A stretch of DNA of 56,199 bases from an uncultured Colwellia sp. (GTDB taxonomy: Bacteria > Pseudomonadota > Gammaproteobacteria > Enterobacterales > Alteromonadaceae), in contig CAJXWZ010000033.1 in the NCBI GenBank assembly GCA_913062815.1, positions 1-56,199 of the forward strand, written 5' to 3'. The notes beneath the pieces are model-generated. The model did no database searches. It was not told the origin of the DNA and saw only the letters and a program-made list of their open reading frames with translations. The stretch's first letter is position 1; each line of letters opens with the position of its first letter. Positions 1-9,021 of the stretch are shown here, one piece after another. The translations under genes and the position numbers were made by a program.

Positions 1-361
<361 letters not shown>

Positions 362-555
362 AAAATCGTTTGTGTAACCTCATCGCATGCGATGTGTTAC
401 TGCTCAATGAATTCTGTCGTGATACCTACCGAAGTAAGTATCGCATTACATATATAAGTATATATTTATTTGCATGAACATCATTCATTAAAGCGTTTTT
501 TTGTTCCGAAGAACTATGTAAAAACAAGTTAATGTGAGTATCCACACAAATTGCA

Positions 556-577
556 TGATAACTAATTGTTAAAGAAC
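556..577 (-). promoter_or_regulatory. rrn leader boxA antitermination site
   Basis: On the minus strand this reads GTTCTTTAACAATTAGTTATCA, close to the E. coli rrn boxA (TGCTCTTTAACAA core). It lies about 200 nt upstream of the mature 16S 5' end. BoxA is bound by NusB/NusE to make the rrn transcription complex resistant to Rho. The role is by analogy; the motif itself is visible. Confidence 0.8.
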
Positions 578-596
578 GTTAACTCAGTGAGTTAAC
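578..596. repeat. Perfect palindrome beside boxA in rrn leader
   Basis: GTTAACTCAGTGAGTTAAC is a perfect inverted repeat with 9-bp arms and one central base, abutting boxA on its promoter-proximal side. In the leader RNA it could form a boxB-like hairpin, although the loop would have to open by a few pairs. Function is inferred from position only. Confidence 0.6.
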
Positions 597-657
597 TGAA
601 ACAAAATCTCATTCGTTTTGCTTCATTGCTACAGGCCTTGCCTGAAGCGAGATGCGC

Positions 658-685
658 ATTCTACGCCTCTCAGTTTTGATGTCAA
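658..685 (-). promoter_or_regulatory. rrn promoter P2
   Basis: On the minus strand TTGACA is followed by a 16-bp spacer and TAGAAT, then a GC-rich discriminator GCGCATC. A 16-bp spacer and GC-rich discriminator are typical of growth-rate- and ppGpp-controlled rRNA promoters. It lies about 300 nt upstream of the 16S 5' end and promoter-proximal to boxA. Confidence 0.8.
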
Positions 686-840
686 CATTTTATTTGTTTA
701 ATTTCAAATTATTTTAAACAATCTGAAATCTACATTTTAAAACGTTAAGTTAAGCTTTTTGGTTTATAACCGAAGAGATAACTTATCAAAACGTCCACTT
801 GGTTAAGCTATTTGCCTGAACCCCTTGGAACTGGATGCGC

Positions 841-868
841 ATTGTATAGACTTCTTCTTTGGGGTCAA
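841..868 (-). promoter_or_regulatory. rrn promoter P1
   Basis: On the minus strand TTGACC, a 16-bp spacer and TACAAT are followed by the same discriminator GCGCATC as in P2. The upstream stretch 869-950 is A/T-rich with A- and T-runs, fitting an UP element. The gene-free stretch 362-988 holds, in order from the 16S gene, the processed leader, boxA with its palindrome, P2, P1, the UP-like region, and the terminator of the opposing catabolic operon. I see no coding sequence there. Confidence 0.8.
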
Positions 869-951
869 GCTAAAAAGTCATGTTTTTTCATTTTATTTGT
901 CAATAGTAGTTCAAGTGTTCAAAGCTTGCACAATTTAAATAAAAAACAATC

Positions 952-980
952 AAAAAAAACTAAATCATGCCTTTTTAGTT
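952..980 (-). terminator. Rho-independent terminator of the ivd operon
   Basis: On the minus strand AACTAAA, a 9-nt loop and TTTAGTT are followed by a run of T. It starts nine bases after the stop codon of the last gene of the valine/isoleucine operon and shields the rrn promoters from read-through. The stem is short and AT-rich, so efficiency may be moderate. Confidence 0.7.
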
Positions 981-988
981 AGCTATTA

Positions 989-1750
989 TTACATTGATAA
1001 ACCGCCATCAATTTCTACAACTCGCCCTGTAAAAAATTCATTTTCAAAAATATACTTAGCAGTATGAGCAATTTCTTCTGCTTCACCTAAACGCCCAACA
1101 GGTTTCATACTTTCCAGCCTGTCTCTCATTTCAGGCTTCATTGCATCTGTCATAGCGGTACGGATCACACCCGGCGCAATTGCGCCAACACGTATTCCAT
1201 GACGACCCAACTCTCTTGCCCAAGTTGTAGTCATTGCAACGACACCCGCTTTAGCAGCTGAATAATTTGTTTGCCCCATATTTCCACCACGGGCAATTGA
1301 GGACATATTGACGATAACACCTTTATTACCTGATTCAATCATATGGACTGCTGCTTCTCGGCCACATAAAAATACGCCCGTTAAGTTAACATCAATAACT
1401 GATTGAAATTGTGCTAATGACATTTTTTTAACCACAACACCATCTTTAGCTTTAACAAACATACCATCTCGTAATATACCGGCATTATTTACTAAGCCAT
1501 CAATCCCCTTAAAGTCATCGTTGATTTGCTTAAAAGTATTTTCAACTTGTTGCTCATCACTGACATTAGCAAGGTAATACTTTGCTGAAACACCGTTTTG
1601 CTCAACAAGTTTTGTTGTCTCTTGTAGCATTTCTTCATTCAGGTCTATTAAAGCAATATTGGCACCACTTTGAGCAAAGCTTATTGCCATAGTGCGGCCA
1701 AGACCTTGACCTCCACCGGTTATGACGATGGTTTTATTATCTAAATTCAT
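989..1750 (-). CDS. ivdG: SDR 3-hydroxyacyl-CoA dehydrogenase (IvdG-type)
   Basis: A 253-aa classical short-chain dehydrogenase. The NAD(P)-binding TGGGQGLG motif is at residues 11-18, then NNAG near 88-91. The catalytic Ser is in NMSS near 150 and the Tyr/Lys pair is in YSAAK near 163-167. It is the last gene of a six-gene minus-strand operon, 16 nt after mmsB. In the Shewanella ivd operon the equivalent SDR is assigned 2-methyl-3-hydroxybutyryl-CoA oxidation in isoleucine breakdown, which fits the thiolase at the head of this operon. Sequence alone cannot separate it from FabG-like 3-oxoacyl reductases, so the substrate is inferred from context. Confidence 0.85.
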   Translation of the reverse strand: MNLDNKTIVITGGGQGLGRTMAISFAQSGANIALIDLNEEMLQETTKLVEQNGVSAKYYLANVSDEQQVENTFKQINDDFKGIDGLVNNAGILRDGMFVKAKDGVVVKKMSLAQFQSVIDVNLTGVFLCGREAAVHMIESGNKGVIVNMSSIARGGNMGQTNYSAAKAGVVAMTTTWARELGRHGIRVGAIAPGVIRTAMTDAMKPEMRDRLESMKPVGRLGEAEEIAHTAKYIFENEFFTGRVVEIDGGLSM

Positions 1751-1766
1751 GCGTTACTCAATACTG

Positions 1767-2654
1767 TTATTTATTAAAAAGGTTAAAAATACTGGAAAAG
1801 TCTTTATTGCCATTGCCTGAGCCTGCGTGCATTGCGTATAAACTACGCGCTAATGCTCCCATTGGTGTGGATGATTGACTACTAACAGCAGTATCCATCG
1901 CTAAGCCTAGGTCTTTAGCCATAAGGTCGACCATAAAGCCCCCTTGATAGCTATTTGACGATGGCACGTTATCCATCACATCAGGGCATGGATTATAAAC
2001 ATCTAGCGTCCAATTGCTTCCTGAGCTTTTACTCATAATATTAGACAATACCTTAGGATCTAAGCCATTAGCTAAGCCTAACTGCAAGGCTTCACTTGTA
2101 CCAACCATCAATACTGACAGCAACATGTTATTACAAACTTTAGCTATTTGGCCCGCGCCATGTTCGCCGGCATGGAAAATATTTTTTCCCATGGTATTCA
2201 ATATAGGTTCGACCTGCTCAAACTCGATTTTACTACCGCCCACCATAAAGCTTAAGGTACCCGCAATTGCGCCACCTACACCGCCAGACACGGGAGCATC
2301 AACAAACCCTATTTTCTGCTCAGCTAACGCTTTAGCAACTTTTTGTGAGGTCGCCGCATCTATCGTTGAAGAATCGATTACGACACTTCCTTGCTCGATA
2401 TGGTTTATCAAACCTGTTTCTGCAGTTAAATATACACTTTCAACATGCTTACCTGCTGGTAACATTGATACGATAAACTGCGCGCCTTTAACACAATCCT
2501 GTGCATTATCTTTTGTATTTGCGCCATGCTCTGTCACCTGTGCCACAGCAGCTTCTGACAAATCAAAAACGCATACTTCATGCCCTGATTTTACTAAGTT
2601 GATGGCCATTGGACCACCCATATTTCCTAAACCAATAAATGCGATATTTGCCAT
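1767..2654 (-). CDS. mmsB: 3-hydroxyisobutyrate dehydrogenase
   Basis: A 295-aa beta-hydroxyacid dehydrogenase that oxidises 3-hydroxyisobutyrate to methylmalonate semialdehyde with NAD+ in valine degradation. The N-terminal Rossmann motif GLGNMGGPMA spans residues 8-17. The substrate-binding segment DAPVSGG is at 119-125. The catalytic Lys172 and Asn176 lie in GQIAKVCNN. Length matches the family (about 295-300 aa). It sits 18 nt after the hydrolase that makes its substrate. This is ivdF in the Shewanella naming. The next enzyme, methylmalonate-semialdehyde dehydrogenase (mmsA), is not in this window. Confidence 0.93.
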   Translation of the reverse strand: MANIAFIGLGNMGGPMAINLVKSGHEVCVFDLSEAAVAQVTEHGANTKDNAQDCVKGAQFIVSMLPAGKHVESVYLTAETGLINHIEQGSVVIDSSTIDAATSQKVAKALAEQKIGFVDAPVSGGVGGAIAGTLSFMVGGSKIEFEQVEPILNTMGKNIFHAGEHGAGQIAKVCNNMLLSVLMVGTSEALQLGLANGLDPKVLSNIMSKSSGSNWTLDVYNPCPDVMDNVPSSNSYQGGFMVDLMAKDLGLAMDTAVSSQSSTPMGALARSLYAMHAGSGNGNKDFSSIFNLFNK

Positions 2655-2672
2655 TTTCTTTCCTTAATTAAT

Positions 2673-3800
2673 TTATTTTTTACCTAGCGCCACTAAAGGA
2701 TGTTGTTCTTGCGACCACTTCGACTCAAAAAACCAATCTATTACTTTTTTATTTACTGCTGAAATTGAATCAAAGCGCCATTTGGGGCTATTATCTTTAT
2801 CAATTAACAATGCCCTTACTCCTTCAACAAATTCACCAAATTGGCCTGATTTAACCGAAAGGTTTAATTCCATACGAAAGCAATCGGCTAAAGACAATGA
2901 CGCACCCTGTTGTAATTGTTGATAAGCTAATGAAGCACTTAGCGCACTACCATGCTTCAGTGACTTTTGCGCACGAGTAAACCATTTATCCTCACATTGT
3001 GCAGATAAAATATCAGCCACTATATCGTTAAGATTGTTCGCACTCGTTATTTGCTCAATTAAGTTTTTATGTGCTATTAATTTGGTTTGTGGCGCACAGC
3101 TAATAGAGTCTTGTTCAAAATTCATTAATAGTTTAGACAAGAGCTCGTGATTAATTTCATTCGACATCTGCCAATCAATTAACTTAAGTTGATCGACAAG
3201 TGTTTCTTTATGATTGTTTTCAACGAAATAATCGGCTAATCCACAATACTTAGCGTCACTTGCATTTATCGAAGCACCAGTGAGTCCTAAAAATAAACCA
3301 CAATTGTCAGGCATACGATTTAAGAAATAACTACCGCCAACATCAGGGTATAAACCAATACTTATTTCAGGCATAGCAATTCGAGAGTTTTCAGTTACAA
3401 CACGATGACTACCACCAACCATCATGCCTAAACCGCCTCCCATCACAATCCCATTGCCCCAGACAATAAAAGGTTTACTGTAAGAATGAATAAGGTAATC
3501 GAGTTGATATTCTTTAGTGAAGTACTCTTCAATACCGGGAGAAAACTCACCTTGATGAGTTTTCATTTCATTATACATATGAACAATATCACCGCCGGCG
3601 CAAAAAGCCTTTTCTCCTTCCCCTTGGAGCAGGACAGCAACAATATCGGCTTGAGATTGCCACTTTTGCAGTTGAGGATAAAGTAAATCGATCATTTCTG
3701 CGCTTAACGCATTTAAAGAGCGAGGTGAATTCAATGTAGCGACAGCTATTTTCTTGCCGTTATCACAATTAAGCTCCTGAAAAATAACTACTTGAGTCAT
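2673..3800 (-). CDS. ivdE: 3-hydroxyisobutyryl-CoA hydrolase
   Basis: A 375-aa crotonase-fold protein of the HIBYL-CoA hydrolase type. It cleaves 3-hydroxyisobutyryl-CoA to free 3-hydroxyisobutyrate and CoA in the valine pathway, removing toxic methacrylyl-CoA equivalents. Diagnostic segments are FCAGGD near residues 66-71, the oxyanion region GGGLGMM, and PEISIGLYPDVGGSYFL with the Glu and Asp that distinguish hydrolases from hydratases. At about 375 aa it is longer than simple enoyl-CoA hydratases (about 260 aa), as expected. It lies between the hydratase and mmsB in pathway order. Confidence 0.92.
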   Translation of the reverse strand: MTQVVIFQELNCDNGKKIAVATLNSPRSLNALSAEMIDLLYPQLQKWQSQADIVAVLLQGEGEKAFCAGGDIVHMYNEMKTHQGEFSPGIEEYFTKEYQLDYLIHSYSKPFIVWGNGIVMGGGLGMMVGGSHRVVTENSRIAMPEISIGLYPDVGGSYFLNRMPDNCGLFLGLTGASINASDAKYCGLADYFVENNHKETLVDQLKLIDWQMSNEINHELLSKLLMNFEQDSISCAPQTKLIAHKNLIEQITSANNLNDIVADILSAQCEDKWFTRAQKSLKHGSALSASLAYQQLQQGASLSLADCFRMELNLSVKSGQFGEFVEGVRALLIDKDNSPKWRFDSISAVNKKVIDWFFESKWSQEQHPLVALGKK

Positions 3801-3824
3801 ATGGAAGTCCTATCTATTCTATTG

Positions 3825-4613
3825 CTATTTATTTAACCAAACTGGCTTACGCTTTTCTAAGAAAGCTTGCACACCCTCTTTTTGATCTAATGAATCAAAT
3901 AAGTCGACAAATGCTTGGCGTTCTTGAGGCAAAGCTTGTGCTACAGGCATATCTCTGTTTTTCTGAATGAGCGTTTTACAAGCTGCAACAGCGACAGGGC
4001 TTTGCTTAGCAACTTTAGCTGCTAATGCTAAAGCAGCACCTTTGACTTCACCTTTAGCCGTAACTTCTTCAATTAAACCAATATTTAAAGCTCGTGCAGA
4101 ATCTATTCGTTCACCACACAAAATCATACGTTTAGTCCATCCCTCGCCTACAAGTAAAGCTAAATTCTGTGTGCCGCCAGCACAAGGCAACAAGCCAACG
4201 GTTGCTTCAGGTAGTGCCATGACAGCATGGCTTTCTGCGATACGAATATCACAAGCCAACGCGACTTCTAAACCGCCCCCCATTGCATAGCCATTAATAG
4301 CAGCAATTGAAACACCTCTAAAACTTGATAGTGTTTCAAAGGCTTGACCAAAAATGTCACTCATGTCTTTGGCTACTTGCTTATTTCCATCAGCAAATAC
4401 ATTTAAATCTGCACCTGCAGAGAAGAACTTATCCCCACCACCCGTTAGCATAAGTGCATATATGTTATTGTCTTCATTAAGTGATAATACTAAGTCACGT
4501 AAATCACCAAGGCTTTGCTGAGTCCATGTATGTGCTGGAGGGTTATTAAAGGTAACCACAGCAGTATGGTCTATGACTTCTACGATTAAAAACTCTGATG
4601 AATAATCTGACAT
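3825..4613 (-). CDS. ivdD: Enoyl-CoA hydratase (methacrylyl-CoA hydratase)
   Basis: A crotonase-superfamily protein of 262 aa from the start chosen here. A longer frame opens at 4682 but overlaps the upstream dehydrogenase. ATG 4613 begins MSDYSS, has GAGAA upstream, and gives the usual family length. FSAGADL and GYAMGGGLEVALACDIRIA form the CoA-binding and oxyanion part. The two catalytic glutamates of true hydratases are present, in GGGLE and LPEATVG. Its context between isobutyryl-CoA dehydrogenase and HIBYL-CoA hydrolase points to hydration of methacrylyl-CoA and tiglyl-CoA. Confidence 0.9.
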   Translation of the reverse strand: MSDYSSEFLIVEVIDHTAVVTFNNPPAHTWTQQSLGDLRDLVLSLNEDNNIYALMLTGGGDKFFSAGADLNVFADGNKQVAKDMSDIFGQAFETLSSFRGVSIAAINGYAMGGGLEVALACDIRIAESHAVMALPEATVGLLPCAGGTQNLALLVGEGWTKRMILCGERIDSARALNIGLIEEVTAKGEVKGAALALAAKVAKQSPVAVAACKTLIQKNRDMPVAQALPQERQAFVDLFDSLDQKEGVQAFLEKRKPVWLNK

Positions 4614-4662
4614 TTTGTTAATTCTCAATATTTGTTTAAACTTAACTTTTACAACAAGTGTT

Positions 4663-5820
4663 TTATAAAAGCTGTCCTGCACCTTCAGTTAATAAACGGC
4701 GGGCAATAATTACTCGCATTATTTCATTAGTGCCTTCTAGAATTTGGTGCACTCTTACATCCCTAAAATGACGTTCTAATGGATATTCCTTGATATAACC
4801 ATAGCCACCATGAATTTGTAGAGCCGCATCACACACTTGAAAACCAATATCTGTCGCAAAGCGTTTTGCCATAGCACAATAAGCTGTTTTCTCAGGATCA
4901 TTTTGATCTAGTTTAAAAGCGGCTAAACGCACCAACTGACGTGCCGCGACTAACTCAGTTGCCATATCGGCCAATTTAAATTGCAAGCCTTGAAATGCAG
5001 CGATAGGTTTACCAAACTGCTCTCGCTCTTGCATATATTCCATTGCTGTATTTAACGCTTGTTGAGCTGTTCCTATAGAACAAGTAGCGATATTAATACG
5101 TCCGCCATCTAGGCCTTTCATGGCCATGGCAAAGCCCTCACCTTCATTGCCTAACAAGTTTTCTACCGGTACTTTGACATTATCAAAGGTGATCTGCCTT
5201 GTTGGCTGTGCATTCCAACCTAATTTCTCTTCTGCTTTACCATAAATAATGCCGTCTAGGTCTGCTGGAATAGCTAAGGCTGAAATCCCCTTCGCGCCCT
5301 CTTCTCCTGTGCGCACCATTACCACCAACATATCGGTAGAGCCAGCACCTGAAATGAATACTTTTGAACCATTAACGATATAATGATCATTGTCTTTTTT
5401 AGCTGATGTACGTAAAGAAGCGGCATCAGATCCTGAGCCAGGCTCAGTTAAACAATAAGAAGCGAGTTTTTCCCCTGTCACTAACGAAGGACACCAAGCC
5501 TCTTTAACTGATTCTTTACCCCATGTTGCTAACATCCATGTAGCCATATTGTGAATGGTCATCATAGCAGTAGTAGCTGTACAGCCCATTGCTAACTGCT
5601 CAAAAATAATTGATGAATCTAAACGGCTCAAATTTAAACCACCAGCATCTTCTGGTGAATACAAAGCACAAAAACCTAACTCTCCCGCTTTGGCGATCAC
5701 CTCTTTTGGAAAGATATGCTCTTGATCCCATTTAGCGCTATTCGGTAATAGCTCACTATCACTAAACTGTCTGGCCGTGTCAGCAAACATCTGTTGATCT
5801 TCAGTTAAATTAAAATTCAT
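4663..5820 (-). CDS. ivdC: Acyl-CoA dehydrogenase, probably isobutyryl-CoA
   Basis: A 385-aa FAD flavoprotein with the usual N-terminal helical, middle beta (YCLTEPGSGSDA) and C-terminal helical domains. The catalytic Glu is at the MCAD/SCAD position in ILEGTNEIMR near residue 365, unlike the isovaleryl-CoA dehydrogenase at 7764-8933. It likely oxidises isobutyryl-CoA and 2-methylbutyryl-CoA to methacrylyl- and tiglyl-CoA, passing electrons to ETF. The gene starts 9 nt after the thiolase, so the two are probably translationally coupled. In Shewanella an mmsA gene lies between these two; here it is absent. Confidence 0.9.
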   Translation of the reverse strand: MNFNLTEDQQMFADTARQFSDSELLPNSAKWDQEHIFPKEVIAKAGELGFCALYSPEDAGGLNLSRLDSSIIFEQLAMGCTATTAMMTIHNMATWMLATWGKESVKEAWCPSLVTGEKLASYCLTEPGSGSDAASLRTSAKKDNDHYIVNGSKVFISGAGSTDMLVVMVRTGEEGAKGISALAIPADLDGIIYGKAEEKLGWNAQPTRQITFDNVKVPVENLLGNEGEGFAMAMKGLDGGRINIATCSIGTAQQALNTAMEYMQEREQFGKPIAAFQGLQFKLADMATELVAARQLVRLAAFKLDQNDPEKTAYCAMAKRFATDIGFQVCDAALQIHGGYGYIKEYPLERHFRDVRVHQILEGTNEIMRVIIARRLLTEGAGQLL

Positions 5821-5829
5821 TTTATATTC

Positions 5830-7014
5830 CTACAACATTTCTAAAGCGATAGCGGTAGCTTCACCGCCACCAATACATAATGAGGCGACGCCTTTTGATA
5901 GCCCTTTGTTTTTCAAGGCATGAATAAGTGTCACCATGATACGAGCACCACTAGCACCTAGAGGATGCCCTAAAGCACATGCTCCACCGTGAATATTTAC
6001 TTTATCAATATCTAGATTCATATTTTTAACAGCTAACATAGTAACCATGGCAAAAGCTTCATTGATTTCAAACAAATCAACATCCGCGGTTGTCCAACCC
6101 GCCTTATCTAATAACTTATTCATTGCGCCAACAGGGGCAACGGTAAATTCACTTGGCTTTTGTGCATGCGTAGCATGGGCAACCACCTTACATAAAGGGG
6201 TTAAACCACGTGCCTGAGCAGTTGAAAGTTTCATCATTACTAGCGCCGCAGCGCCATCTGAAATTGAACTGGAGTTTGCAGCGGTTATAGTTCCGTCTTT
6301 TTTAAAAGCAGCGCGCAATGAAGGAATTTTATCTGGACGAGCATTACCGGGTTGTTCGTCTGTATCGACAACCGTTTCTTTACGTCGATTAACAACAGTT
6401 ACTGGCGTTATTTCATTTTTAAAAGCACCTGAATCAATAGCTGCATTAGCACGAGATAAAGAACGAATAGCAAATTCGTCCATATCTTCACGACTAAAGC
6501 CAGTCTCGTCTGCTGTTTCTTGTGCAAAACACCCCATAGATATACCATCGTAGGCATTTTCTAAGCCATCAAGCATCATGTGATCTATTACTTGTCCATG
6601 CCCCATGCGCATACCACTTCTCGCTTTAGGTAATATATAAGGAGCATTACTCATGCTTTCCATACCACCAGCAACAGCAACTTCAATAGAACCGGCAAGT
6701 AAAGCATCGTGAGCCTGCATTGCTGCTTTCATTCCAGAGCCACATACTTTATTTATAGTGGTGCACACGGTTGATAAAGATAATTCTGCAGAAATAGCCG
6801 CTTGCCTCGCGGGTGCTTGTTTTAAGCCAGCAGGAAGAACACAGCCCATAATCACTTCATCAATTTGATCATTAGCTACATTTGCTTGTGCTACCGCAGC
6901 TTTAATTGCACTAGCACCAAGTTCTGTAGCGGCAACATTTTCTAAACATCCGCTAAAGCCGCCCATTGGGGTTCTTATAGCTGAAACAATTACAATAGGA
7001 TCACGGGTTGACAT
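5830..7014 (-). CDS. ivdA: Acetyl-CoA acyltransferase (thiolase)
   Basis: A 394-aa thiolase. The acylated Cys91 is in NKVCGSGMKA. The GHPLGASGAR histidine motif and the C-terminal Cys380 in CIGGGEA complete the catalytic set. I chose ATG 7014, which follows GGAG at ideal distance, over a TTG four codons upstream. It heads the minus-strand operon, divergent from liuR. In this setting it most likely cleaves 2-methylacetoacetyl-CoA to propionyl-CoA and acetyl-CoA at the end of isoleucine breakdown. It may also process acetoacetyl-CoA from the leucine branch. Confidence 0.92.
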   Translation of the reverse strand: MSTRDPIVIVSAIRTPMGGFSGCLENVAATELGASAIKAAVAQANVANDQIDEVIMGCVLPAGLKQAPARQAAISAELSLSTVCTTINKVCGSGMKAAMQAHDALLAGSIEVAVAGGMESMSNAPYILPKARSGMRMGHGQVIDHMMLDGLENAYDGISMGCFAQETADETGFSREDMDEFAIRSLSRANAAIDSGAFKNEITPVTVVNRRKETVVDTDEQPGNARPDKIPSLRAAFKKDGTITAANSSSISDGAAALVMMKLSTAQARGLTPLCKVVAHATHAQKPSEFTVAPVGAMNKLLDKAGWTTADVDLFEINEAFAMVTMLAVKNMNLDIDKVNIHGGACALGHPLGASGARIMVTLIHALKNKGLSKGVASLCIGGGEATAIALEML

Positions 7015-7076
7015 AAGGTTCTCCAAAAAAGAAGTGATTTATATTTTGATAACTAAATAGCCTAACTCAATATGAC

Positions 7077-7094
7077 GTTTACGCCAACGTAAAC
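7077..7094. promoter_or_regulatory. Predicted LiuR operator 1 (ivd side)
   Basis: GTTTACG-CCAA-CGTAAAC is a perfect 7-bp inverted repeat with a 4-bp spacer, 63 bp upstream of the thiolase start. It shares its half-site GTTTACG/CGTAAAC with the second site near liuR. Proteobacterial LiuR (MerR family) sites described in comparative work have a TTTACGTAAA-like core. Assignment to LiuR is inferred from motif and gene context. Confidence 0.75.
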
Positions 7095-7250
7095 TTTGGT
7101 ACTAACCATTTGCAGTCTTTTCTAATTCGTAAGGAGTTAGTTACAGTCTGCATAAATATAAATTATAGGAATTATTTGAAAATCTGCGCTGTTATTAAAA
7201 TTACAACTATGCTTCTTGCAGACACGCTTAAAAATGACAGCTGAAATCAA

Positions 7251-7290
7251 ACTTTACGTTTACGTAAACTTCCTGTAAAGTTGATACAAT
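7251..7290 (+). promoter_or_regulatory. liuR promoter with LiuR operator 2
   Basis: The palindrome GTTTACGTAAAC (7258-7269) is nested in a second symmetry, ACTTTAC (7251-7257) to GTAAAGT (7275-7281). TACAAT at 7285-7290 is a good -10. TTTACG at 7259-7264 can serve as -35 with a 20-bp spacer, longer than normal, as is common for MerR-type activated or repressed promoters. It lies 34 bp before the liuR start, so autoregulation is likely. The rest of the 300-bp divergent region shows only AT-rich sequence. Confidence 0.7.
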
Positions 7291-7323
7291 AATAACACTT
7301 ATATCTGAGCAAATTAACGCAAC

Positions 7324-7725
7324 ATGAGCACAATAAAAAAAGCAAATCAGGCGAATTACTCAATTGGGAATTTATCAAAAGAGTTTGATATTACTACTCG
7401 AAGTATTCGGTTTTATGAAGATCAAGGCCTACTTGCTCCAACACGTAAAGGCCAAACTCGCATCTACAATCAAAGAGATAAAGTGAGATTGAAACTGATT
7501 TTGCGCGGTAAACGTTTAGGCTTCTCATTGGCTGAAACTGGCCGATTATTTGAACTTTATGATGCTGACAAATCAAGTGCCAAGCAACTATCAAGCATGA
7601 TGGAACTGATTGCACAAAAGAAAAATGATTTAAAGCAGCAGCTTGATGATATCAACGCCGTTTTGATCGAACTCAATGATTTAGAAGGTAATTGTCAGAA
7701 CATTTTGACAACGTTAACCAATTAA
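7324..7725 (+). CDS. liuR: MerR-family regulator LiuR
   Basis: A 133-aa protein with an N-terminal MerR winged helix: [20 protein letters not shown] at about residues 12-31, then DQGLLAP and the wing TRIYNQRD. A coiled-coil dimerisation helix follows (about 85-125), with no cysteine-rich metal site. This is the size and shape of LiuR, the regulator of branched-chain amino acid and fatty acid catabolism in many proteobacteria. It lies at the head of the leucine operon and divergent from the valine/isoleucine operon, with operators on both sides. The effector is not evident; a CoA pathway intermediate would be the guess. The Shine-Dalgarno sequence is weak. Confidence 0.88.
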   Translation: MSTIKKANQANYSIGNLSKEFDITTRSIRFYEDQGLLAPTRKGQTRIYNQRDKVRLKLILRGKRLGFSLAETGRLFELYDADKSSAKQLSSMMELIAQKKNDLKQQLDDINAVLIELNDLEGNCQNILTTLTN

Positions 7726-7763
7726 CAAAACAACTGTTACCGCTTAAAATAAAAGGAAAAAAC

Positions 7764-8933
7764 ATGATTTCTGCATTTAGCTCACTCAATTTCAACTTAG
7801 GCGAAACCGTCGATATGATTCGCGATCAAGTTAACGCCTTTGCTCGTGATGAAATTGCCCCACGCGCCGAACAAATTGATATTGATAATGAGTTCCCTAG
7901 TGACTTATGGCGCAAATTTGGCGACATGGGCTTACTAGGTATGACAGTTGAAGAAGAATATGGTGGCTCTGGCTTAGGCTATCTTGAACATATAGTTACT
8001 ATGCAAGAAATCAGTCGTGCTTCTGCATCCGTTGGTCTAAGTTATGGCGCAATGTCTAATTTATGTTTAAACCAATTACGTAAAAATGGCTCTCATGAGC
8101 AAAAATTAAAATATTTACCGAAACTCTGTACTGGTGAACATATTGGTGCGCTAGCGATGAGTGAGCCCAATGCTGGCTCAGACGTGGTTAGTATGAAACT
8201 AAGGGCCGATAAAAAAGGTGATAAATATATCCTTAACGGCAACAAGATGTGGATCACAAATGGCCCTGATGCTGATGTTTACGTTATTTATGCAAAAACT
8301 GATACCAGTGCAGGTTCAAAAGGTATCACTGCATTTATCGTTGAAAGAGATTATCCAGGTTTTTCTAGACACCAGAAGCTAGACAAGCTTGGCATGCGTG
8401 GCTCAAATACTTGCGAACTTGTTTTCCAAGATTGTGAAGTACCTGCAGAGAATATTTTAGGTCAAGAAGGTAAAGGTGTTCGCGTTTTGATGTCAGGCCT
8501 AGATTATGAACGTGTGGTTTTATCAGGTGGCTCTTTAGGCATTATGGATGCTTGTATGGATTTAGTTATTCCTTATGTTCATGACAGAAAACAATTTGGA
8601 CAATCAATTGGAGAATTTCAACTTGTCCAAGGTAAAGTTGCTGACATGTATACTCAAATGAATGCTGCGAAATCTTATGCTTATATGGTAGCTGCAGCAT
8701 GTGACCGAGGCGAAACAACCCGTAAAGATTCTGCCGCGGTAATTCTATATGCAGCCGAATTAGCGACTAAAATGGCACTTGATACCATTCAGTTATTAGG
8801 CGGAAATGGTTATATCAACGAGTTCCCTGCTGGCCGTTTATTGCGAGATGCCAAACTATATGAAATTGGCGCTGGAACATCTGAAATACGTCGCATGTTA
8901 ATTGGTCGTGAATTGTTCAACGAATCAAAGTAA
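7764..8933 (+). CDS. liuA: Isovaleryl-CoA dehydrogenase
   Basis: A 389-aa FAD acyl-CoA dehydrogenase that converts isovaleryl-CoA to 3-methylcrotonyl-CoA and reduces ETF. ATG 7764 was chosen because AAAGGA precedes it; a longer frame overlaps liuR. The catalytic base is Glu249 in [12 protein letters not shown], the helix position specific to isovaleryl-CoA dehydrogenases. The usual acyl-CoA dehydrogenase Glu near residue 375 is replaced ([12 protein letters not shown]). This swap is strong family evidence. It is the first enzyme gene after liuR and follows the liu order of Shewanella and Pseudomonas. Confidence 0.95.
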   Translation: MISAFSSLNFNLGETVDMIRDQVNAFARDEIAPRAEQIDIDNEFPSDLWRKFGDMGLLGMTVEEEYGGSGLGYLEHIVTMQEISRASASVGLSYGAMSNLCLNQLRKNGSHEQKLKYLPKLCTGEHIGALAMSEPNAGSDVVSMKLRADKKGDKYILNGNKMWITNGPDADVYVIYAKTDTSAGSKGITAFIVERDYPGFSRHQKLDKLGMRGSNTCELVFQDCEVPAENILGQEGKGVRVLMSGLDYERVVLSGGSLGIMDACMDLVIPYVHDRKQFGQSIGEFQLVQGKVADMYTQMNAAKSYAYMVAAACDRGETTRKDSAAVILYAAELATKMALDTIQLLGGNGYINEFPAGRLLRDAKLYEIGAGTSEIRRMLIGRELFNESK

Positions 8934-9021
8934 TTATTTTTCATCTTTGTCGGCCGTTTTGTTACTTGTCACGGTATCCTTGCCTAGAAACATGCGGCCA
9001 ACAAAATAAAAAGGTTTTCCC

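Noticed and set aside
2014..2667. 217-aa plus-strand frame opposite mmsB
   Set aside because: Antisense shadow of a clearly recognisable dehydrogenase; proline/serine-rich composition typical of complement frames.
8934..9021. Possible terminator or second promoter between liuA and liuB
   Set aside because: The GGCC-containing repeats near 8951 and 8997 are direct and not inverted, and no T-run or good -10 is present.
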